A program made the position numbers and the translations under genes. From FEN-1219 sp963810755 (lineage in GTDB: Bacteria; Pseudomonadota; Gammaproteobacteria; Steroidobacterales; Rariloculaceae): 64,000 nt of DNA. The stretch is taken from assembly GCA_963810755.1 (NCBI GenBank), contig CAWEOP010000009.1:1240001-1304000 (forward strand), read 5' to 3'. The notes under the pieces are model-generated. The model was not told the origin of the DNA and made no database searches. It saw nothing but the letters and a program-made list of their open reading frames with translations. Of the stretch, positions 20,016 through 28,332 are shown in pieces; position 1 is the first letter of the stretch; every line of letters starts with the position of its first letter.

Positions 20016-20657
20016 CTAGCGCTGAGCGCCGAGCGGCCGTTCGGCGCTCGCCGGGTCGACTCCGGCAACGAACGGCGCCCAGTCGGCCCACTGCCCGTCC
20101 CAGAGATCGTAACGCGCGACGCCGCCGTCGCTCGCGACGATCTGCGCCTCGACCGCGGCCGCGTTCACGATGCGTTCGAGCTCGTCGAGCGACACGCTCG
20201 CGCGGCGCACGAGATACACCGGCGCGGGCGTCCGATACAGCTCTGCGCCCGCGCCCGCTTCCCACTCGGCGAGCGGCAGCACGACCGGAGTTCCGTCGAC
20301 CGTGAGCACCAGCGTCGCCGCGTCGCTCGGCGCGGCCCAAGGCCACGCGCGGTCGACCGTCGTGCCAAGGCCCACCCACAGATAGTGGCGCCGCGTGCCG
20401 TTCGTGCTCGATTGCACCGGAGCGACATAAAGATAGTCGCGCGCTGCGTTGCTGAAGCGCGGCGCCGCGCGCGCGAGCGCTACCGCCGTGTCGAGGCTCA
20501 CCCAGGTGCGGCCGCGGTCGTCGAGATCGGAGCGCAGCGCGTCGTCGCTCGCGCATGCACCGAGCAACGCGAACGAGAGCGAGGCGACGGCGCTGCGCAA
20601 CGCGCGCCGCCGTGCACTCGCGGCCGTCGATCGATCGAGGATCGTCGGATTCGTCAT
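20016..20657 (-). CDS. Lipoprotein of unknown function, last gene of the multiheme operon
   Basis: 213 residues from the ATG at 20657, two bases after the stop of the barrel gene. A signal with lipobox (FALLGAC, Cys near 36) marks it as a lipoprotein. The rest has no motif I recognise: SLDTAVALARAAPRFSNAARDYLYVAPV, a VLTVDGTPVVLPLAEWE stretch, and a tail WDGQWADWAPFVAG. The sequence alone does not tell whether it goes to the inner or outer membrane. Because it is translationally close to a predicted outer-membrane barrel, it may be an accessory or plug of that barrel. It ends 8 bases from the convergent peptidase gene. Confidence 0.7.
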   Translation of the reverse strand: MTNPTILDRSTAASARRRALRSAVASLSFALLGACASDDALRSDLDDRGRTWVSLDTAVALARAAPRFSNAARDYLYVAPVQSSTNGTRRHYLWVGLGTTVDRAWPWAAPSDAATLVLTVDGTPVVLPLAEWEAGAGAELYRTPAPVYLVRRASVSLDELERIVNAAAVEAQIVASDGGVARYDLWDGQWADWAPFVAGVDPASAERPLGAQR

Positions 20658-20659
20658 GG

Positions 20660-23293
20660 CTAGAACTCCCACCAATAGCCCGCGTTCACGAAATACGCGG
20701 AGGTTTTTTCCGTCGACTCACCGAACAGCGGATCCGGCGCCGGCAACTCCTTGTCCGACCACTGCCCGCCGAGCTCGAGCTCGCAGCGATGGTGGTTCGG
20801 CCAGCGCATGGCAAGGCGCAGCATCGGCGCCGCGATCCACTGCTCGGAGCCGTCCGCGACGTTCGTGCGCGACGTGAGCGCGATGCGCGGATTCAAGCGC
20901 AACTTCTGCGCCGACGGCAGGCGCACGTCGAACACGAACGTGTCCGTCGTTGCCGTACGGCCGTCGCCGTGGCGCAGCGAGAAGATCGCGGTGTCGCCGC
21001 TCTTGAGCACGCTCGACCCGACCAGCGTCGCCTGCACGAACGTCTGGGCGCCGCTCGCCGGAATCGCCATCACACCGGCCGACGCGACGGTCGCGTCGAA
21101 CTCGGAGAACATGAGATCGACGTTGAGCTGGTAGCGGTCGAACACGGGCCATGAAAGGCCGAGCGCGCCGTCGCGAGCCTGTGCTGTTCTGTTGCGCGCG
21201 ATGCGCCGGATCTGGCCCTCGGTGTAGGTGCCGAGCAGGTCTTCGATGCTCGCGGCGGACTGGCCGATCAGCGCGTTGTACGTCGTGAGGAATGGCGCCG
21301 TGCCGACGTTGAGCCGGCCGTTCAGCGTGAGCCGGTCCGTGGCGCGCCAGTTGGCGTTCACGAGCGCCGAGTTCAGCACGCCATAGGACGCGTCGTAGTC
21401 GACGGAGCTCACGATGCTCCATTCCGTGCCGCGATAGCGTGCTTCGGCGCCGAGGGCCTGGCGGTCCGACAAGCCGTCGACCTCCTGTATCAACCCGAAG
21501 AAGCTCACGTCCCACTGCTTCACGAGCTCGTCCAGGTCCGCGCTGAACGCGATGAACTGGCGGTGATTGTCGACGGCGTGGCGCGGATAGGCGACGGGAC
21601 GGCCCATCGTGAGGTTCAAGCCGATCTGCGGCCGCCACTGATACTCGGCGCGCGCGCCGTCGAATCGCCCGAGCACGCCGCTCTCGCGCAGCGACTGGCG
21701 GCCGAGGCGCGCCGACCACTCGCGCTGCTGATCGGCGACGTTCACGTAAGCGTTCGTGAGGTAGAGCTGATCGGCGGGATCGCGCCACGCGGCGTTGGCG
21801 TCGTCCTCGTCGATCAGGTTGTAGCGATATTGCGCGTCGACGCGCGACGCGAGCTCGAATCGCTCGCCGTGCCGCCGCACGAGGAGGTTGACGTTCGACA
21901 CGAACGCGGATTGCAGCGTTTCGACCGGCAGCTCGTCGAGCGGCCGATAGACGTCGCGCCGATAGTACTGGGCGACGCCGCCGGAGTAGTCCCAAGTCGA
22001 CTCCACGGCGGCCACCTGCTCGACTCGCTCACGCGCCGGCGCCGTGGCCGCGACGAGCCCCGCGAGCCGCTGCCGCACGCGCTCGGCGTCCGCTCCGTCG
22101 GGGAACTCGGCGAGATACTGGTCGTACTCGTGCCGCGCCTGCGCGAGCTGGCCTTTGCGCTCGCGCGCGATCCCGAGCCGTTCGCGCGCGTCGCGCCGGC
22201 CGCTGAAACCCTGCTCCTCGAGGAGCCGCGTATAGATCTGAATGCTGCGATCGTAATTCTGCGCGAGCATCGCGTCGTTCGCCTCCGCGACGAGCGCTTC
22301 GACGCGCTCGGGCGTGAGCGCGGGCAGTGCCCGGGGAGCGGACTCCTCTGCCGCGGCCGGCGCGGCGCGCTCGCTCGCCTGCAACCGCCGCTCGGCCGCG
22401 GCCGCGTCCTGCTCCTCGACCGTCGCGATCGCGACGACGGCGTTCGGAAACGCGGTCGTGAGCCCCGCGAGCCGCGCACGCGCGTCGCTCTCGGAGTCGA
22501 AGAATCCGAGCCGCAGCTCCTGCCACGCACTCGCGCCGGCGCGCCGCTCGTTGACGTACAAGATCTCTTGCGCCGCCGCGAGCGCCGGCGCGCCGGCTTC
22601 GCCGGCGGCGTTTTCTCCCGCCGCGAGCTGAATCACGAAGCGTTCGGCGCGCGGCTCCGACGGCTGCACGAGTCGGAGCGGCCTGCGCTCTGGAGCGGGA
22701 GCCGGTGGCGGGGCGGTGCTCGGTGCCGCCGGCGCGGGGGCGAGCGCGGGTGCCGGGACGGGTGCGGAAGCGGGGCTCGGGGCAGGTGCGATGCGCGGCT
22801 CTGTGCGCGCCGGCGGCGGCGCGCTCGGCGCGATGTCCGGCGCGCGCTCGCCCTGCTGCACCGCGACGTCCGTCTGATCGAGCACCACGCGCAGCACGTT
22901 GCGCATCGGACCTTGGCTCACCTCGAACCGCACGATTCGTCCAACGTCGATCGCGACTCGCGCGACACGGTCTTCGACGGTCGTATCGAACACGACTTGC
23001 TTCACGCCCGCGAGGTTGCCCGCGGGCGGGTCGAACAGCTCGCTGCGCACGCCGCCGCCGAGCTCGGCCAGGCACTCGGGCTCGAGCGCGATCCGCACCT
23101 GCAGGTCGGCGCCGGATTGCGGCGTGTGGCTCAAGTAGCGCACGGGGCACGCGAAGACGATTTCGGCGCGCGCGACGCCGTTCTGCTTCACGAACCGCAC
23201 GTCCTCGATCGCGCGGCCCGCCGCGTGCGCCCCGCTCGCGGCGGCCAACAGGACGACCGCTCCGAGGCTGTTCCGCAAGCAGCGGGCGCTCAT
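20660..23293 (-). CDS. Outer-membrane beta-barrel with N-terminal AMIN-like, SPOR and TPR regions; likely cytochrome conduit porin
   Basis: 877 residues from the ATG at 23293, which overlaps the 9-heme gene's stop as ATGA. A Sec signal (LGAVVLLAAASGAHA) is followed by an AMIN-like beta region (about 20-140), a Pro/Ala linker, an SPOR-like region (RFVIQLAAGE to VVAIATVEEQ), a TPR-like helical part (AMLAQNYDRSIQIYTRLLEEQG ... ARHEYDQYLAEFPDGADAERV), then about 500 residues of alternating short strands ending in aromatic YWWEF, the usual C-terminal signature of outer-membrane barrels. AMIN and SPOR regions bind cell-wall glycan in other proteins. Placed directly after two multiheme cytochromes, it is a candidate sheath for electron transfer across the outer membrane, as MtrB is for MtrA. 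Function is inferred. Confidence 0.75.
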   Translation of the reverse strand: MSARCLRNSLGAVVLLAAASGAHAAGRAIEDVRFVKQNGVARAEIVFACPVRYLSHTPQSGADLQVRIALEPECLAELGGGVRSELFDPPAGNLAGVKQVVFDTTVEDRVARVAIDVGRIVRFEVSQGPMRNVLRVVLDQTDVAVQQGERAPDIAPSAPPPARTEPRIAPAPSPASAPVPAPALAPAPAAPSTAPPPAPAPERRPLRLVQPSEPRAERFVIQLAAGENAAGEAGAPALAAAQEILYVNERRAGASAWQELRLGFFDSESDARARLAGLTTAFPNAVVAIATVEEQDAAAAERRLQASERAAPAAAEESAPRALPALTPERVEALVAEANDAMLAQNYDRSIQIYTRLLEEQGFSGRRDARERLGIARERKGQLAQARHEYDQYLAEFPDGADAERVRQRLAGLVAATAPARERVEQVAAVESTWDYSGGVAQYYRRDVYRPLDELPVETLQSAFVSNVNLLVRRHGERFELASRVDAQYRYNLIDEDDANAAWRDPADQLYLTNAYVNVADQQREWSARLGRQSLRESGVLGRFDGARAEYQWRPQIGLNLTMGRPVAYPRHAVDNHRQFIAFSADLDELVKQWDVSFFGLIQEVDGLSDRQALGAEARYRGTEWSIVSSVDYDASYGVLNSALVNANWRATDRLTLNGRLNVGTAPFLTTYNALIGQSAASIEDLLGTYTEGQIRRIARNRTAQARDGALGLSWPVFDRYQLNVDLMFSEFDATVASAGVMAIPASGAQTFVQATLVGSSVLKSGDTAIFSLRHGDGRTATTDTFVFDVRLPSAQKLRLNPRIALTSRTNVADGSEQWIAAPMLRLAMRWPNHHRCELELGGQWSDKELPAPDPLFGESTEKTSAYFVNAGYWWEF

Positions 23294-24033
23294 TGCTGGT
23301 CCCACGCCGTCGTGTTGTGGCACGCGTCGCATTCGGTCGTCCCCGTCGGGATGTGCCCCGGGAACTGCCCCATCGCGATCACGTTGTTGTGGCAGCCCGA
23401 GCAGACGCCGAGCACTTGCGTGTGGTCCACACGGCCTACGGGGGAGAAACTGATGACGCTGTGGCAGTCTTCGCAGATGTTGGTCGCCGGGATGTGGTCC
23501 GCCGGTTTGCCGAACGCCGCCGTGCCGTTGTGGCAGCCGAAGCAGCCGCTCGAGATGCCGACGTGGTCGAATGCGGCGGGCGAGAACGCCGCGGTTCGGT
23601 GGCAGTCGTCGCATTGGTTGCTGGTCGGCAGATGATTGGCGGGCTTGCCGAGCGCGCGGCTCCCGTCGTGGCAGCTCGCGCAAGTGCCGAACACTTCCAC
23701 GTGATCTACGGCGACCACGGGCACCCAACCCGTGGTCCGGTGGCACGAATCGCAGAGCTCGGTCGCGGCGATGTGCTGCACATGTTGCGACGTCGCGCGC
23801 ACGCGCGTGCCCTGCGCGTGACAACCGCTGCAACGCACGGGAGTGCCGGCGAACTGGCCGTCTACGTGGCAGCCCTCGCACGCGACGAACTGGTGCGCGC
23901 CGTCCAAGCGGAACGCGGTGGTGAAGTGGTCGAACACCGCCGACGCACGCTCCTGCGACGACGCGGCGCCGGAGAGCACCGCGAGCAGCAGCAGCGCACC
24001 GATTCTTACAGAAGCCTCTCGCCTGTTGCGCAT
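23290..24033 (-). CDS. Nine-heme periplasmic cytochrome c
   Basis: 247 residues, ATG at 24033, two bases after the stop of the 21-heme gene. A signal (RIGALLLLAVLSGAASS) precedes nine CXXCH motifs: CEGCH, CSGCH, CDSCH, CASCH, CDDCH, CFGCH, CEDCH, CSGCH and CDACH. That is one heme per 25 residues or so. Between them recur VDHVEVFGTCASCH-like units with conserved His residues (AFDHVGI, RVDHTQV) and NHLPTS, DHIPAT, GHIPTG turns, likely the distal heme ligands. The repeating unit is about 55 residues with two hemes, so the protein looks like a chain of diheme modules. It should carry electrons between the larger cytochrome and the barrel. Confidence 0.88.
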   Translation of the reverse strand: MRNRREASVRIGALLLLAVLSGAASSQERASAVFDHFTTAFRLDGAHQFVACEGCHVDGQFAGTPVRCSGCHAQGTRVRATSQHVQHIAATELCDSCHRTTGWVPVVAVDHVEVFGTCASCHDGSRALGKPANHLPTSNQCDDCHRTAAFSPAAFDHVGISSGCFGCHNGTAAFGKPADHIPATNICEDCHSVISFSPVGRVDHTQVLGVCSGCHNNVIAMGQFPGHIPTGTTECDACHNTTAWDQQ

Positions 24034-24035
24034 CG

Positions 24036-25628
24036 TTAGCGTCCTCGCAAATCGGAGAAGGACTCGGTGCTGTGGCACGAGCCGCATTCGGCGCCGAACT
24101 GGCCCTGATGCGGATCGTCGCGCCGATGGCACTGCGCGCAGTCGTCGCGAGCGGCGCTCATCGCGCTCGGCGGGCGGCGGTGACAGGTGTCGCACGCGAC
24201 CTCGCGGTGCGCGCCGGTGAGCGCGAAGGACGTCTCTCTGTCGTGATCGAACAGCCACGCCTGCCAGCCGCTCGGGTTGTGGCAGGTCGAGCACTCGCTC
24301 TTGAAATGCCCTTGGTGCGGATCGTCGCTCGCGTGGCAGTCCGTGCACGCCGCGCCCGCGTCGTGGAACGCGGCGGACACGTGACAGTCCTTGCACGCGA
24401 GCGCCGAGTGCTTGCCGAGGAGCGGGAACGACGACAGCCCATGATCGAAGCGGATCGGCATGAGCCAACCCGTGTCCGCGTGGCAGCTTTGGCATTGCGC
24501 ACCGAGCTGACCACGGTGCGGATCTGTCTCGGCGTGACAGCTCGTGCACGTTTTCCCAAGCGGCGCGTCGACGCCTTTCTCGTGACACGTCGTGCAAGCG
24601 AGCTCGCGGTGCGCGCCGCTCAGCGCGAAGCCCGAGACCTTGGCGTGATCGAAGCTCGCCGCGGGCCATTGCGACGCGGTGTGGCAATCGCCGCAGCTCG
24701 TCCCGAGCTTGCCCTGGTGCGGATCGTCCTTCTGATGACAGCCGACGCAGGTCTTCGGCAGCGCAACCGAGAGGCTCTTCGTATGGCAACCCTCGCACTT
24801 GAGCTGCTGGTGTTTGCCCGCGAGCCGGAATCCCGCCGCCGTCGCGTGATCGAAGCTCACGGCCCACGCGGTCGGGCTGTGGCAGCTGCCGCATTCGACG
24901 CCGTTGCGGCCCGCGTGCTTGTCCTCGCTCTGATGACACCCGACGCACTGCGTCGACGTGCCCGCGAACTGCTGGTTCCGGTGGCAGTCGCCGCAAACCG
25001 CGTTGCCGTGGGCGCCCGTAAGCGCGAAACGAGTCTTCGAGTGATCGAAGTCGGTCTGCTTCCACGCGCTGGAGGTGTGACACCCCTCGCACGACGCGCC
25101 GAGCGAGCCTTTGTGCGGATCCTCGGTTGCGTGGCACCCGCTGCACTGCTGCGGCGTCGCGCGATAAGGCTTACCCGCGGTGTGGCAGCCCGTGCACGCC
25201 GTGCCGCCGTGCGCACCGAGCAGCGGGAAGTTCGTATGCATGTGCTCGAACGTCTTCGGATCGAGCCCCGTGATATCCGCGTCGCGCCCGTCGTGCTCGG
25301 TGTGGCAGCTCGAGCACTCCGCACCCGCGACGGCCGCGTCGTGGCCGTGGAATCCGCTCTTGCTCACGTGGTCGGCGCGGATTTCCTTGTGGCACACGTA
25401 GCAGAGCTCCGCCTGCTTCTCGGTGTCCTTGCTCTCGTGGCAGCTGTCGCATTTATCTTCGATGCTCGCGTGCGCGGCGATCACCTTGCCGGGCATGATC
25501 AGGCTCTTCAGCGTGAAGGCAGACGCGGGCGACGGCACGGCGAGCGCCGTGACTCCGACGATCACGAGCGCCGCGGCTGCCCGCCAGAAGCGCGCTCGTC
25601 GAGTCCCATGATGCGCCGCGCCGTTCAT
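24036..25628 (-). CDS. 21-heme periplasmic cytochrome c built of triheme repeats
   Basis: 530 residues with a signal (AALVIVGVTALAVPSPASA) and 21 CXXCH motifs, counted by eye. After an N-terminal part with three hemes, the chain is a repeat of about 70 residues: F-x-L-x-G-x-H, CXXCH, CXXCH, DPHxG, CXXCH, a Trp, then FDH. Six such repeats account for 18 hemes. The conserved His in FDH, GxH and DPH are likely sixth ligands, so most hemes would be low-spin bis-His. This heme load is about twice that of MtrA/PioA and is suited to a long wire across the periplasm. The start abuts the upstream stop (TGAATG), showing translational coupling with the membrane cytochrome. Confidence 0.9.
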   Translation of the reverse strand: MNGAAHHGTRRARFWRAAAALVIVGVTALAVPSPASAFTLKSLIMPGKVIAAHASIEDKCDSCHESKDTEKQAELCYVCHKEIRADHVSKSGFHGHDAAVAGAECSSCHTEHDGRDADITGLDPKTFEHMHTNFPLLGAHGGTACTGCHTAGKPYRATPQQCSGCHATEDPHKGSLGASCEGCHTSSAWKQTDFDHSKTRFALTGAHGNAVCGDCHRNQQFAGTSTQCVGCHQSEDKHAGRNGVECGSCHSPTAWAVSFDHATAAGFRLAGKHQQLKCEGCHTKSLSVALPKTCVGCHQKDDPHQGKLGTSCGDCHTASQWPAASFDHAKVSGFALSGAHRELACTTCHEKGVDAPLGKTCTSCHAETDPHRGQLGAQCQSCHADTGWLMPIRFDHGLSSFPLLGKHSALACKDCHVSAAFHDAGAACTDCHASDDPHQGHFKSECSTCHNPSGWQAWLFDHDRETSFALTGAHREVACDTCHRRPPSAMSAARDDCAQCHRRDDPHQGQFGAECGSCHSTESFSDLRGR

Positions 25629-26552
25629 TCAGTACCGGTAGACCGCGTAGAGGTGGATCGCGAGCGCGATCAGAAGGATGGCGAAGAACGGCCGGTGCAC
25701 GACGTGCCAGAGGGCGAACAACCGCTGATAAGCCACGAACTCCGACACGCGCCGCACCGCGCGCAGATGCGTCGCGATGTAATTTCGCGTGATCTTCTCG
25801 AAGCCTTTGCGATGCTGCGCGAGCACGGGCGAGCACATGGATTCGATGAGCAGCCTGCGGCGCACGAACCGCATCAGCTTCCAGCGCTCGATGCGAGTAA
25901 TCCATGCCAGCCGCAGCGGCAACACCGTGCATGCGAGCAAACTTGCGGGCGGTTTGAGAACCGCCTGATCGAACTCCGCGAGCCGCCGCGACAAGTCCGG
26001 CACGAACGTCGCGATGCGCGGGTCGGCGGGCTTGGCCGCGACGACACGCCCGAGCAGCTCCTGCAGCGTCGTGCGCCGCCCGTAGAGTCCCTGGTGGATC
26101 TTCGAGTAGATGTAGCGCCCAACGAAGCCGCTGGCCGCGACGAGCAGCGCCGAGTACAGCGCGACCCGGCTGTTCACTGAGCCCGGCATGAAGTTGCAGT
26201 GAAAGAGCGCCGCGAGCGTGCCCACCGTGCCGATGATCATGTGCGACCGGAACCAGTGCTTCACCGGCCCCAAGAACGCGAGCGAGCGAAAGCGCTTGCG
26301 CAGCGGATAGAGGAGCTGCGCGAGCATGCAAGTGAGTGCAAGGATTCCGAGCGCGAGCCCGAAACCGGTGCCCGCATTGAGGTCGCGGCCATCTCGGCCG
26401 AGCCAGCCGAGCAGCAGCGCGACGAAAGCCGCCCCGAATCCCAGCCGAGCGCCATGGCGCTCGTAGAACTTGCGCCATGCCGAAGTTTCCTCGGTGGGCG
26501 TCAGTTCTCTGGGAGCTCGGACAGCACGAATACCGGAAGGGATCGTGGCCAT
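25629..26552 (-). CDS. Inner-membrane diheme b-type cytochrome, likely quinol-facing partner of the multiheme wire
   Basis: 307 residues with about five membrane segments. Two helices carry paired histidines with the spacing seen in diheme cytochromes b: His104 and His118 (FRSH ... LFHCNF), and His286 and His300 (HVVHRPFF ... IHLYAVY); both pairs are 14 apart. A long cytoplasmic or periplasmic loop with basic residues lies between them. I infer a membrane protein that exchanges electrons between the quinone pool and the 21-heme cytochrome coded directly after it. It has no sequence motif of NapC/CymA. It is the first gene of the operon; the start at 26552 lies downstream of the long regulatory region. 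Confidence 0.7.
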   Translation of the reverse strand: MATIPSGIRAVRAPRELTPTEETSAWRKFYERHGARLGFGAAFVALLLGWLGRDGRDLNAGTGFGLALGILALTCMLAQLLYPLRKRFRSLAFLGPVKHWFRSHMIIGTVGTLAALFHCNFMPGSVNSRVALYSALLVAASGFVGRYIYSKIHQGLYGRRTTLQELLGRVVAAKPADPRIATFVPDLSRRLAEFDQAVLKPPASLLACTVLPLRLAWITRIERWKLMRFVRRRLLIESMCSPVLAQHRKGFEKITRNYIATHLRAVRRVSEFVAYQRLFALWHVVHRPFFAILLIALAIHLYAVYRY

Positions 26553-27093
26553 TCCTTTGCCGCATCGCCCCTTGGCTGGTTCGTATTGGTCGCGATCGGT
26601 GTTCCCACTCCGATCAGACCTTCCCTAATTCGACTGGACGCGATGCGTGCATGTTGCGGCTGCAGTCCCCGATTCCCTGCTCTGCCGAATTCGAGCTCGC
26701 TCGCGCGTCGTTCGAAAAAATTTGCGCGCGAAAATCTGCACTCACACGTCGTCGACGTGCACTAGTACAACTCTAGATCGTTCCGTCCGCAAGACTGTCG
26801 CCAATAGGGAACACAAAAATCGAAACTTGCGAGTTATGTCGCAAGACACTTGTGGACGATTTTTCGCCACCTAGACTCGCTCGCACATCGTGATCTTTTT
26901 TCGGACGTAGACGCGCACTCACACTCGAGTCGTCGTTCGAAAACGGATCGGAGATGAGGGGAGTTTGCGGGGAACAAACGGGGACGAGTCGCTCGACTCG
27001 TGCGCCTGCACCACGCATGACGGAGCCGCGTAAGGACGCAAGGACGGCGCGCGCGGCGACTTAAGTCACAGCCAATCTACGAGGTACCAGGGA
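26553..27093. promoter_or_regulatory. 541-base divergent intergenic region, AT-richer than its surroundings
   Basis: No gene is supported here. The region separates the multiheme operon (minus) from the three-gene exported-protein group (plus) and should hold promoters for both. The middle (about 26700-26920) is clearly richer in A and T than the rest of the window, with runs such as GAAAAAATTTG and ATCTTTTTTC. Short sequences recur: CGTTCGAAAA near 26709 and 26934, and GCACTCACAC near 26740 and 26919, each followed by GTCGTCG or nearly so. These may be regulator sites. A perfect hairpin lies at 26984-27001. Confidence 0.55.
26984..27001. repeat. Perfect inverted repeat upstream of the 27094 gene
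   Basis: ACGAGTC and GACTCGT flank a four-base GCTC centre, giving a perfect 7-bp stem. It lies about 95 bases before the start of the 392-residue protein gene. It could be an operator or a 5' UTR hairpin. There is no T-run after it, so a terminator is unlikely. Confidence 0.5.
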
Positions 27094-28272
27094 ATGTGCC
27101 TACACAACAGAGTCTTTTCTAGGATCGCGCACGTCGTGATCGCCGCGCTCGGCGTCGCCGCCGCGGCATCGAGCGTGGCCGGTCCACGGGAACAGGCGAA
27201 GCGCATCCACGATCGTCTCGCGGGCGTTCCGCCCACGGCGGCGGTGCTCGATCAGATGCAAACGAAAGTCGCCGCGGGCGACGCGGCGGGCGCCGCGATG
27301 CAAGCGATGCAAAACCCCGCGTTCTACAACACGACGGTTCGCGAGCTAGCCACGCCATGGACGAATCGCGAACGATCCGTGTATGCGGAGCTCAACGACT
27401 CGACCGCCACGGTGATCGGCATGGTCCGCGACGACGTGCCGTTCGATCAGGTGCTCTACGAGGACATCGTGTACATCGGCTCGGGCGCCGCGACCGCGGT
27501 TCCGTACTCGCAAGTCGACAACGCGCATTACCTCGATCTGCAGCAGAATCGCGTTGACCTGAGCAACACCGCGAACCTCGTGCGCGCGACGCAGTCCACG
27601 TTGCCCGGTACCGCAGTGGGCGCGGCCGAGACGGCGGGCATCATGACGACGCGCGGCTTCGCGCAGGCGTTCCTCGTCGCCGGCACCAACCGGGCGGCCG
27701 TGCGGTTCGCGTCGCTGAACATGCTCTGCATGGACATGGAGGACTTCCGAGACGTCTCCGCCTGGCCGGATCGCGTCCGGCAAGACGTGAGCCGCTCGCC
27801 GGGCGGCGACAGCAATCTCTTCTTGAACGACTGCATCGGCTGCCACGCGGGTCTCGACGGACTCGCGGGCGCGTTCGCGTTCTACGATTTCGACGCCACC
27901 GCGGGCAAGCTCAACTACACGCTGAATGCGGTCCAGCCGAAGTTCGTGAAGGACGCGAACACCTTCCCGTTCGGCTATCAGACGCTCGGCGACTCGTGGA
28001 TCAACTACTGGCGCACGGGACCGAACGCATTCGTCGGTTGGAACGGACCGGGCTCGGGCAACGGCGCGAAAAGCCTCGGGATGGAGCTCGCGCGCACGCG
28101 CCAGTTCTCCGAGTGCCAAGTGAAGCGCGTGTTCGAGAAGGTGTGCTACCGCTCGCCGAACGGCGCTGCGGATGTGCAGGCCGTGAAGACGATCGCGAAC
28201 AGCTTCGAAGCGAGCAACCGCAGCATGAAGCGCGTGTTCGCCGATACCGCCGTCTATTGCATGGGTGAATAG
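27094..28272 (+). CDS. Exported protein with a single heme motif, family not recognised
   Basis: 392 residues. ATG at 27094 with GAGG upstream. The N-terminus has a hydrophobic segment (VVIAALGVAAAASSVAG) typical of a Sec signal. One CXXCH occurs as DCIGCHAGLDGL near residue 250. No distal Met motif is obvious. Features such as TTRGFAQAFLVAGTNRA, NMLCMDMEDFRDVS and QFSECQVKRVFEKVCYRSP recall the multi-domain cytochrome-like proteins often found beside DUF1501-type Tat proteins, where a c-type domain is followed by a Cys-pair region; this link is from memory and weak. It is followed by a LamG lipoprotein and a Tat protein in the same direction, so the three likely act together outside the cytoplasm. 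Confidence 0.6.
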   Translation: MCLHNRVFSRIAHVVIAALGVAAAASSVAGPREQAKRIHDRLAGVPPTAAVLDQMQTKVAAGDAAGAAMQAMQNPAFYNTTVRELATPWTNRERSVYAELNDSTATVIGMVRDDVPFDQVLYEDIVYIGSGAATAVPYSQVDNAHYLDLQQNRVDLSNTANLVRATQSTLPGTAVGAAETAGIMTTRGFAQAFLVAGTNRAAVRFASLNMLCMDMEDFRDVSAWPDRVRQDVSRSPGGDSNLFLNDCIGCHAGLDGLAGAFAFYDFDATAGKLNYTLNAVQPKFVKDANTFPFGYQTLGDSWINYWRTGPNAFVGWNGPGSGNGAKSLGMELARTRQFSECQVKRVFEKVCYRSPNGAADVQAVKTIANSFEASNRSMKRVFADTAVYCMGE

Positions 28273-28332
28273 GAGCTCGCGCAGCCGACGTAAGCCGGAT
28301 TCGCGCACACCTATAAGACAGGGAGAACAGCC

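Noticed and set aside
20660..23881. A 1,073-residue frame for the barrel gene
   Set aside because: The part above 23293 overlaps the 9-heme gene in another frame and looks random; the ATGA overlap at 23293 fixes the start.
23290..25628. Multiheme genes as a nitrite reductase (NrfA) or hydroxylamine oxidase
   Set aside because: No CXXCK motif or P460-type tyrosine pattern, and heme number and spacing are wrong.
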